A stretch of 6,198 nt of DNA from Sediminibacterium sp. (GTDB lineage: Bacteria; Bacteroidota; Bacteroidia; Chitinophagales; Chitinophagaceae), in assembly GCA_023256555.1 (NCBI GenBank), contig JALRFB010000059.1:1-6198 (forward strand), written 5' to 3'. The notes under the pieces are model-generated. The model ran no database searches. It saw nothing but the letters and a program-made list of their open reading frames with translations, and was not told where the DNA came from. This document shows, one piece after another, positions 1-5,716 of this stretch; position 1 is the stretch's first letter; each line of letters opens with the position of its first letter. Made by a program: the position numbers and the translations under genes.

Positions 1-584
1 AAAAACTAAAAGGTTTTGGAAGATTTGGTACTTGGGTGAGTCGGGTGCAAGACTTTATGTATGCAAAAGATAATGAAGTGCCATATCAAGTTCAACAAGC
101 AAAAATTGCCATTGCGAATGGAAGTATTTTATATGGTTTAGGACCTGGCAATAGTAGACAAAGAAATTTTTTACCACAAGCCTATAATGATTTTATATAT
201 TCTGTTATTATCGAAGAGTATGGTTTAATTGGAGGAGCATTTATTATTTTTATTTATTTAGTTTTCTTATTTAGATGTATTAGAATTTTTAGAAGATGCC
301 CCTATGCATTTGGTGCCTTCATGGCTTTAGGTTTAAGTTTTACTTTGGTTATACAAGCAGTCGCTAATATGGCGGTGAATGTAAATATTGTACCTGTTAC
401 TGGGGTGACATTGCCTTTAGTAAGTATGGGAGGAAGTTCTTTTATATTTACTTGTTGTGCCATTGGATTGATATTGAGTGTGGCTAGAAATGTGGAACAA
501 ATGGAAGGAAAAGCACCTGAAGAAACAGAAATAGAATTACCTGAAGAAAATACTGAATCAGTAAATGAAGTTCAACCAGCATAA
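1..584 (+). CDS. ftsW: Septal peptidoglycan polymerase FtsW, C-terminal part (5' end outside window)
   Basis: FtsW is a SEDS-family polytopic inner-membrane glycosyltransferase that polymerises lipid II at the division septum together with its partner penicillin-binding protein FtsI. The frame is open to the left edge (first full codon at 3), so the GTG at 36 is an internal valine and the true start lies upstream. About 193 residues remain. Visible SEDS features are the loop motif GLGPGNSRQ (nt 135-161), hydrophobic segments after it, and TLPLVSMGGSS near the end (PLVSMGGSS at nt 414-440). The TLPLVS form and the dcw setting favour FtsW over its paralogue RodA. Most FtsW/RodA proteins I recall have an aromatic residue where this one has Met in VSxGGSS. 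The protein ends in a cytoplasmic tail of about 30 residues with ten glutamates. The stop codon lies inside murG, which suggests coupled translation. Confidence 0.93.
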   Translation, partial: KLKGFGRFGTWVSRVQDFMYAKDNEVPYQVQQAKIAIANGSILYGLGPGNSRQRNFLPQAYNDFIYSVIIEEYGLIGGAFIIFIYLVFLFRCIRIFRRCPYAFGAFMALGLSFTLVIQAVANMAVNVNIVPVTGVTLPLVSMGGSSFIFTCCAIGLILSVARNVEQMEGKAPEETEIELPEENTESVNEVQPA

Positions 585-1692
585 ACAACAATTACGCATC
601 ATTATAGCAGGTGGTGGCACTGGAGGGCATATTTTCCCTGCCATTGCTGTTGCGCAAGCTTTACAAGCTATTGCGCCAGATACTGCAATATTGTTTATAG
701 GTGCTGCTGGTAAAATGGAAATGGAAAAAGTGCCTCAGGCAGGATATGAAATTAAAGGTTTAACTATTGCTGGTTTGAACAGATCAAATATGTTGAAGAA
801 TCTTACACTTCCATTTAAATTAGTTAAAAGTTTTTTTCAAGTAAGAAGCATATTTAATTCTTTTAAACCCAATGCGGTTTTTGGGGTAGGAGGTTATTCA
901 AGTTTCCCTGTATTAAAATTTGCACAATCAAAAGGAATACCCACTTTCATTCATGAATCCAATGCATTTGCTGGGAAATCTAATATATGGTTGGGTAAGC
1001 AAGCAACTAAAATATTTACTGGAACAAAAGGGATGGAACAATTTTTTCCAAAAGATAAAATTGTAGTTACAGGCAATCCTGTTAGAAAAAATATCAGTAT
1101 TAGCAATTACACTAAAGAATCTGCTTTAATGCAATTTGGATTATTGCCAGAAAGAAAAACACTCTTAATTGTGGGAGGAAGTTTGGGGGCGAATTCAATC
1201 AATGATGCAATTTTGAATAATTTATCCAATTTTGCTGAACAAAAAATTCAATTGATTTGGCAAACTGGCAAATCACAAGCAACAAAATATGCCAATGCTG
1301 CTAAATCCTTTTCCAATGTATATGTAAATAGTTTTTTGGATGATATGAGTGCTGCATATACTGCTGCAGATTTAGTAGTGAGTAGAGCAGGCGCAATGTC
1401 TGTTGCTGAAATTGCATTAACGGCCAAGCCATGTGTATTTGTGCCTTATCCATTTGCCGCTGAAGACCATCAAACTTTTAATGCAAAAAATTTAGTAGAC
1501 GATGGTGCTGCATTTATGATAAAAGATTCCATGGTTCAAGAAAATTTAGGTCCCCTAGTAATAGATGCAATTCATCAAGCCGGTATTTTAGAAACCATGC
1601 ATCATAAGATTAAAGCTTTTGCGGTTTCCAATGCGGATACCGTTATTGCCGAGCATATATTTTCATCAGTGAACCTTTCAAAAAATTTCTAA
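565..1692 (+). CDS. murG: UDP-GlcNAc:undecaprenyl-PP-MurNAc-pentapeptide GlcNAc transferase MurG
   Basis: MurG transfers GlcNAc from UDP-GlcNAc to lipid I, giving lipid II on the cytoplasmic face of the inner membrane; lipid II is the substrate of FtsW encoded just upstream. The 375-residue length is normal for this GT28 (GT-B fold) enzyme. The N-terminal acceptor domain shows the glycine loop GGGTGGH (residues 16-22), GVGGYSS (107-113) and HESNAFAG (130-137, the HE(Q/S)N motif). TGNPVR (169-174) leads into the C-terminal domain, where GGSLGA (204-209), SRAGAMSVAE (273-282, with the acidic residue expected to bind the sugar nucleotide) and EDHQTFNA (300-307) form the UDP-GlcNAc site. The ATG at 565 is the only methionine ahead of the glycine loop, so the 20-nt overlap with ftsW is well supported. 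No Shine-Dalgarno sequence is visible, so re-initiation by ribosomes finishing ftsW is likely. Confidence 0.97.
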   Translation: MKFNQHKQQLRIIIAGGGTGGHIFPAIAVAQALQAIAPDTAILFIGAAGKMEMEKVPQAGYEIKGLTIAGLNRSNMLKNLTLPFKLVKSFFQVRSIFNSFKPNAVFGVGGYSSFPVLKFAQSKGIPTFIHESNAFAGKSNIWLGKQATKIFTGTKGMEQFFPKDKIVVTGNPVRKNISISNYTKESALMQFGLLPERKTLLIVGGSLGANSINDAILNNLSNFAEQKIQLIWQTGKSQATKYANAAKSFSNVYVNSFLDDMSAAYTAADLVVSRAGAMSVAEIALTAKPCVFVPYPFAAEDHQTFNAKNLVDDGAAFMIKDSMVQENLGPLVIDAIHQAGILETMHHKIKAFAVSNADTVIAEHIFSSVNLSKNF

Positions 1693-1699
1693 AAACTAT

Positions 1700-3058
1700 A
1701 TGAATCCTCTAACAAATATCAAAAGTATTTATTTTATAGGCATCGGTGGCATTGGAATGAGTGCATTGGCTAGATATTTTAATACACAAGGTGTTAAAGT
1801 ATCTGGTTATGATAAAACGCCTACACCTCTAACTGATGATTTAGAAAAAGAAGGAATTCAAATACATTTTGAAGATGATCTTTCTCAAATTGATAAAGAG
1901 GCAACAGTAATTGTGTATACTCCAGCCATTCCAGCTGATCATAAAGAATTAAATTTTTATAGAGACAATGGATATAATGTAGTGAAAAGAAGTGATGTCT
2001 TACAATGGGTTACTGAAAATGCATTTACCATTGGTATTGCAGGTACTCATGGAAAGACTACTACTACTACTATGACTGCACATATATTAAGACATACTGA
2101 ATATGGTTGTAATGCTTTCTTAGGAGGTATTGCTTCTAATTATGGAACTAATTTCTGGAGTCACGAAAAGAATGTAGTAGTGGTAGAAGCGGATGAGTAT
2201 GATAGAAGCTTTTTAAAGTTAGCCCCCAATGTAGCAGTGGTGACTGCAGTAGATCCGGACCATTTAGATATTTATGGTACTGCAGAAGAAGTATTAAAAG
2301 CATTTGGACAATATACAGATAAGATAAAACCTAATGGTGTATTGATTCAGAAATATGGCACTGTATTTCCAGTAAATAGTCTTAACAAAGAAGTTTTTAC
2401 TTATTCATATAATGAACCTAAAGCATCTTTTCATACTAGTAATTTGAAAGTAGTAGACGGCTCTTATCATTTTGATATAGTACACCCCAAAGGGATTATG
2501 CAAAATGTTGTTTTAAATATGGGTGGATTACATAATGTAGAAAATGCAACCGCTGCAATCGCCATTGCTTTGCAATTAGGTATTGAAGATGAAAAAATTA
2601 AGGCAGCTGTAGCATCTTTTAAAGGGGTTAAACGCAGATTTGAATTTAAGATGAAGACAGCAAATAAAGTGTTGATTGATGATTATGCGCATCATCCAGA
2701 AGAATTGAATGCATTAATTAGTGGGGTGAGAAGCTTGTATCCAAATGAAAAAATGGTATTGGTTTTCCAACCACATTTATATTCCAGAACACAGGATCAA
2801 GCAGCTGGTTTTATTGATGTTTTATCCAAGGCAGACGAAGTGATTTTATTACCAATTTATCCTGCAAGAGAATTACCTATACCTGGTGTGAGTAGTGATA
2901 TATTATTAGATAAAATGACAGTTGCCAAGAAAACGGTAATGAGTAAGGAAGAATTATTTGATTGGGCTGCAACAACAAATGATAAATTAATTGTTATGGC
3001 AGGTGCTGGTGATATTGATGCATGTATAACTAAAGTAAAAGAGATCTTCTCAAAATAA
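1700..3058 (+). CDS. murC: UDP-N-acetylmuramate--L-alanine ligase MurC
   Basis: MurC is the cytoplasmic ATP-dependent ligase that adds L-alanine to UDP-MurNAc, the first step in building the stem peptide. Its 452 residues fall in the usual range. The three Mur-ligase domains are visible: an N-terminal Rossmann domain with GIGGIGMSALA (14-24); a central ATPase domain with the P-loop AGTHGKTTT (114-122), EADEYDRSFL (163-172), DPDHLDIYG (185-193) and LHNVENA (277-283); and a C-terminal domain with FKGVKRRFE (307-315), DDYAHHP (327-333), QPHLYSRT (357-364) and GAGDI (435-439). The related recycling ligase Mpl shares the fold, but the dcw position and these motifs favour MurC. The gene starts 7 nt after the murG stop and ends 3 nt before ftsQ, as expected inside an operon. 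The bases before the ATG are A-rich (AAAAACTATATG), and no Shine-Dalgarno sequence is seen. Confidence 0.97.
   Translation: MNPLTNIKSIYFIGIGGIGMSALARYFNTQGVKVSGYDKTPTPLTDDLEKEGIQIHFEDDLSQIDKEATVIVYTPAIPADHKELNFYRDNGYNVVKRSDVLQWVTENAFTIGIAGTHGKTTTTTMTAHILRHTEYGCNAFLGGIASNYGTNFWSHEKNVVVVEADEYDRSFLKLAPNVAVVTAVDPDHLDIYGTAEEVLKAFGQYTDKIKPNGVLIQKYGTVFPVNSLNKEVFTYSYNEPKASFHTSNLKVVDGSYHFDIVHPKGIMQNVVLNMGGLHNVENATAAIAIALQLGIEDEKIKAAVASFKGVKRRFEFKMKTANKVLIDDYAHHPEELNALISGVRSLYPNEKMVLVFQPHLYSRTQDQAAGFIDVLSKADEVILLPIYPARELPIPGVSSDILLDKMTVAKKTVMSKEELFDWAATTNDKLIVMAGAGDIDACITKVKEIFSK
2057..2071 (+). repeat. (ACT)5 trinucleotide run inside the murC P-loop
   Basis: Five consecutive ACT codons encode Thr120-Thr124 directly after the P-loop lysine of MurC. 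Threonines here are conserved in the family, so the amino-acid run is ordinary; the only odd point is that the same synonymous codon is used all five times, making a short perfect triplet repeat. Confidence 0.9.
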
Positions 3059-3061
3059 GCC

Positions 3062-4165
3062 ATGTATAACTGGAAAAAAATAACATTGAATATTTTATGG
3101 AGCCTCTTAGGGGTTGCATTAATTGTATTATTTGTTTTTGCATGGCAAGCAAAATCTATAAAAAGATGTAAAGACATTGTTGTGGAACTAGTGGGAGAGA
3201 ATACCACTGCTTTATTTATGAATGAGCAAGAAATTCTACACATCCTCAATGACCAACATGTAACTATTGGAACAGCTATTAATGCTTTAAATCTTGCTCA
3301 AATTGAAAGAAGTTTAGAGAAGACGGCTTGGATAAAAAATGCAGAATTGTATTTTGATAATCAACTCGTATTACAAGTTAGAATTGAACAACGAGTTCCA
3401 ATTGCAAGAGTCTTTACTGTAACTGGTCAATCTTTTTATGTAGACAAATCAGGTAATCATCTTCCTTTAAGACAGTTGTCTGTATTACGTTTGCCAGTAT
3501 TTACTGGATTTACTTCTGATCAAATAGTTTTGTCTAGACCTGATAGTATTCTTTTACAAAACATTGTTGAATTTGCTTCTGTGATTAAAGAGGATAGTTT
3601 TTTCACAGCACAAATTGCTCAAATTAATATTGCACCCAATGGAGATTTTGAATTGGTGCCAACATTGGGGGATCATTTGGTTTTATTGGGCTCTATAGAT
3701 CAATTGGATAATAAACTAGATCGTCTATATACATTTTATAAAAAAGTTTGGGTACCCTCAGGTATCAACGCTTATCAAGTTTTAGATCTAAGATTTAATA
3801 ATCAAGTGATTACTTTGAAAAAAGGTATGCAACCTATTCAATTTACAGGGCCTTTGCTTTTACTGGGATCAACCGTAATTACCAATGACACATCCGCTGC
3901 CTCAGCTAATTTGCCTGTTTCGGCTCAAGTGATAAAAGATACATTGCCAAAATTACCTGTCGTAAAAGATACCACTAAGATTAAGAAGCCGAAAACAGTA
4001 AGTGTTGTTAAAAAAGCACCACTAAAAAATGCAGGGATACCGGTAAAGAAAAATGTGAAGGCACCGACTAAAAAAATCAAGATAAAATCGAACAATAAAC
4101 CCAATATTAAAACGTTAAATAATGTGAAGAAGTCTGCAAAGGCAGTAATGCCTAAGAAAGCCTGA
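3062..4165 (+). CDS. ftsQ: Cell division protein FtsQ with lysine-rich C-terminal extension
   Basis: FtsQ (DivIB family) is a bitopic inner-membrane protein whose periplasmic domain scaffolds the divisome and connects early cytoplasmic proteins to the septal synthesis machinery. The gene is assigned from topology, a few typical motifs and its place between murC and ftsA; sequence conservation in this family is low. The protein has about 6 cytoplasmic residues, one membrane segment (~7-28), a POTRA-like region (~34-110, with the AWIKNAELYF stretch at 89-98 and RVPIA at 111-115) and a beta-rich domain ending near LDLRFNNQVI (241-250). From about residue 291 the tail is low-complexity and basic, and by topology should be periplasmic. 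At 367 residues the protein is longer than the core fold needs, and the tail accounts for the excess. The ATG lies 3 nt after the murC stop with no recognisable ribosome binding site, suggesting translational coupling. Confidence 0.9.
   Translation: MYNWKKITLNILWSLLGVALIVLFVFAWQAKSIKRCKDIVVELVGENTTALFMNEQEILHILNDQHVTIGTAINALNLAQIERSLEKTAWIKNAELYFDNQLVLQVRIEQRVPIARVFTVTGQSFYVDKSGNHLPLRQLSVLRLPVFTGFTSDQIVLSRPDSILLQNIVEFASVIKEDSFFTAQIAQINIAPNGDFELVPTLGDHLVLLGSIDQLDNKLDRLYTFYKKVWVPSGINAYQVLDLRFNNQVITLKKGMQPIQFTGPLLLLGSTVITNDTSAASANLPVSAQVIKDTLPKLPVVKDTTKIKKPKTVSVVKKAPLKNAGIPVKKNVKAPTKKIKIKSNNKPNIKTLNNVKKSAKAVMPKKA
3932..4162 (+). other. Lysine-rich low-complexity tail of FtsQ
   Basis: These codons encode FtsQ residues 291-367. 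By count, 24 of the 77 residues are lysine and only two are acidic (both Asp), giving a strong net positive charge. Short K/P/A/V-rich units such as VKKAP, VKAPTKK and VKKSAK recur without an exact period. The composition resembles histone-H1-like or other disordered basic tails. The frame is intact up to the TGA at 4163-4165, and no frameshift is needed to explain it. Its role is unknown; contact with anionic wall or membrane surfaces is only a guess. Confidence 0.75.
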
Positions 4166-4203
4166 TTCACAACAACTAACTAACAACTAAAAAACTATAA
4201 AAA
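4166..4203 (+). promoter_or_regulatory. G-free CTAAC leader upstream of ftsA
   Basis: All 38 bases between the ftsQ stop and the ftsA ATG lack G. The stretch contains CAACTAACTAAC (4173-4184) followed by AACTAA, and then an A-rich run up to the start codon. The same 12-mer occurs upstream of ftsZ. There is no Shine-Dalgarno sequence. An RNA without G can form neither G-C nor G-U pairs within itself, so this reads as an unstructured ribosome loading region, in keeping with the A-rich start sites of Bacteroidota. No promoter is visible just upstream, so it probably acts within the operon mRNA. The function is inferred. Confidence 0.5.
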
Positions 4204-5604
4204 ATGAGTCAAAACGAATCTCCCATCATTGTGGGTCTTGACATCGGTACAACTAAGATTGCAGCTATCGCAGGTAGAAAAAATGAATTCGGTAAACTAG
4301 AGATCCTTGGATTTGGCCGTGCGAATAGCAATGGTGTTCAACATGGACAGGTTTTGAATATTGACCAAACCATCAAAGCGATTCAACAAGCTTTGGAGAA
4401 TTGTCATAAAAGCAATCCAGATTTAGATATCAATGAAGTTTATGTTGGAATTGCTGGTCATCATATCAAGAGTTTGCAAACACGTGGTGATCAAGTAAGA
4501 CAAGAACCTGATAATGAAATTCAAGCTTGGGAAATTGAGCAATTGATCAATAACCAAAGAAAAACATTTATCCCAGCGGGTGATCAAATCATTGACGTTA
4601 TTCCTCAAGAATTCCATGTGGACAATAACCAAAATATTAAAGATCCTATTGGCGTAAATGGTGTGAAAGTGGGTGCGAATTTCTTGATCCTTACTGGAGA
4701 TAGAAATGCGATTCGCAATATTAACCGTTCTGTTGAAAGAAGTGGTTTAACAACAAAAGATTTGGTTTTACAACCATTGGCATCTGCAAGTGCGGTAATG
4801 AGTGATATAGATTTAGAAGCAGGTGTAGCAATTTTAGATATCGGTGGTGGAACAAGTGATTTAGCGGTATTCTATGATGGTATTTTAAAACATACTGCAG
4901 TAATTCCTTTTGGTGGTGAGAATATCACTAATGATATTAGATTGGGCTTAGGTGTTTTAAAAAGCCAAGCCGAGGCAATGAAAGTACAATTTGGAAGTGC
5001 TTTAGCGGATGAAGCAAAAGCAAATGCATATGTAACTATACCAGGTTTGAAAGGTATGCCAGCAAAAGAAATCAGTGTGAAGAATTTGGCACAGATTATC
5101 CAAGCTAGAATGAGTGAAATCTTGGATTTTGTAACCTATCATTTAAAGCAAGTAGGATTGGATAGCAGAATGTTAAATGGCGGTGTAATCCTTACTGGTG
5201 GTGGTTCTCAATTAAAACACTTGATTCAATTAACAGAATATATCACAGGTTTAAATGCTAGAATTGGATTGCCAAATGAGCATTTAGCACCCAATCATAT
5301 CGACGAATTGAAAAAACCAATGTACTCAACTTGTATTGGTTTAATCTTAAAGGGCTATAACGATTACGAGCAAAACTATAAAGTGTTTACAGAGACCTTT
5401 AAAAAGGTGGAAGTGCCTAGAGCTTTAACTGTGAATCCTGCAGCTGGAAACCAAATGCATTCTGAGCAAAAGCCAGTAGCACAGCCAGCTCCAACCACTT
5501 TAACTGCTGAGCAAATAGAGAAAAGAAAGAGTAAATTCTGGGATCGTTTCAAGAACAACTTAATCGAAATCTTTAACGAAGAAGAAGACAAACCACTAGC
5601 CTAA
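4204..5604 (+). CDS. ftsA: Cell division protein FtsA (actin-like Z-ring membrane anchor)
   Basis: FtsA is a peripheral-membrane ATP-binding actin homologue that tethers FtsZ filaments to the inner membrane and helps recruit later divisome proteins. The 466-residue protein shows the actin-fold ATP-site motifs in order: phosphate-1 GLDIGTTK (11-18), phosphate-2 LDIGGGTSDL (211-220) and the adenosine motif VILTGGGSQL (328-337). Between the first two lies the SHS2/1C subdomain (~80-165, beginning around VYVGIAGHH). After the core comes a Pro/Ala/Gln-rich linker (~420-437), then a Trp/Phe-containing amphipathic segment, SKFWDRFKNNLIEIF (443-457), which fits the C-terminal membrane-targeting helix, and a short acidic end (EEED at 459-462). 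The start is set by the G-free leader and by the position of the phosphate-1 motif. ATC makes up four of the first six isoleucine codons, against none of six in ftsQ, a hint of stronger expression. ftsZ follows 112 nt downstream. Confidence 0.97.
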   Translation: MSQNESPIIVGLDIGTTKIAAIAGRKNEFGKLEILGFGRANSNGVQHGQVLNIDQTIKAIQQALENCHKSNPDLDINEVYVGIAGHHIKSLQTRGDQVRQEPDNEIQAWEIEQLINNQRKTFIPAGDQIIDVIPQEFHVDNNQNIKDPIGVNGVKVGANFLILTGDRNAIRNINRSVERSGLTTKDLVLQPLASASAVMSDIDLEAGVAILDIGGGTSDLAVFYDGILKHTAVIPFGGENITNDIRLGLGVLKSQAEAMKVQFGSALADEAKANAYVTIPGLKGMPAKEISVKNLAQIIQARMSEILDFVTYHLKQVGLDSRMLNGGVILTGGGSQLKHLIQLTEYITGLNARIGLPNEHLAPNHIDELKKPMYSTCIGLILKGYNDYEQNYKVFTETFKKVEVPRALTVNPAAGNQMHSEQKPVAQPAPTTLTAEQIEKRKSKFWDRFKNNLIEIFNEEEDKPLA

Positions 5605-5637
5605 AAATTACCCACATGTCGTTTATAACTTATCATA

Positions 5638-5665
5638 TTTAATCAATTGACATATAGTAATTTAG
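5638..5665 (+). promoter_or_regulatory. Possible weak Bacteroidota-type promoter for ftsZ
   Basis: The octamer TAATTTAG (5658-5665) matches the Bacteroidota -7 element TAnnTTTG at all but one fixed position. A TTTA (5638-5641) lies 16 nt upstream where a TTTG-like -33 element would be sought; the spacing is slightly short and the match imperfect. Transcription from here would begin near 5670, almost exactly where the G-free leader starts. In DNA this AT-rich, such matches arise by chance, so this is a suggestion only. Confidence 0.22.
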
Positions 5666-5668
5666 ACG

Positions 5669-5716
5669 CACTAACAACCAACTAACTAACCAACTAACCC
5701 ATTTAAAAACAAAAGA
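5669..5716 (+). promoter_or_regulatory. CTAAC-repeat leader upstream of ftsZ
   Basis: This leader has no G from 5669 to 5714 and holds four CTAAC units (5671, 5682, 5686, 5694; the middle two share a base). CAACTAACTAAC at 5679-5690 is identical to 4173-4184 before ftsA. The match continues as CAACTAA here against AACTAA there, differing by one inserted C. It ends in an A-rich stretch (ATTTAAAAACAAAAGA) right before the ATG, with no Shine-Dalgarno sequence. It is probably an unstructured 5' leader that helps translation initiation; the role is inferred from composition and position. Confidence 0.5.

Noticed and set aside
36..584. A complete 182-residue gene starting at GTG 36
   Set aside because: The frame is open upstream to the window edge with FtsW-like residues (KGFGRFGTW), and 182 residues is far too short for a SEDS protein. 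It is a truncated ftsW.
2857..3249. A minus-strand ORF of 130 codons across the murC-ftsQ junction
   Set aside because: It is antisense to two recognised genes, with no recognisable domain and a composition that follows from the opposite strand.
3925..4170. A minus-strand ORF whose product looks like a small, very hydrophobic membrane protein
   Set aside because: It is the antisense of the lysine-rich FtsQ tail: AAA/AAG codons read backwards as Phe and Leu. It has no start context of its own and overlaps a well-supported gene.
4423..4632. A short minus-strand ORF inside ftsA
   Set aside because: It lies wholly inside FtsA coding sequence with no motif; a chance shadow.
5376..5591. A short minus-strand ORF opposite the ftsA 3' end
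   Set aside because: It is antisense to the FtsA linker and amphipathic helix and has no independent support.
5647..5652. TTGACA as a sigma-70 -35 box
   Set aside because: No TATAAT-like hexamer lies about 17 nt downstream (that region is the CTAAC leader), and Bacteroidota primary sigma factors use a different consensus.
5605..5660. A transcription terminator after ftsA
   Set aside because: No GC-rich stem followed by a T run is present; ACATGT and TCAATTGA are too short and weak.
5670..5700. CTAAC repeats as a telomere-like or CRISPR-like array
   Set aside because: Only four irregular 5-nt units over ~30 nt with no spacers; a leader element fits better.
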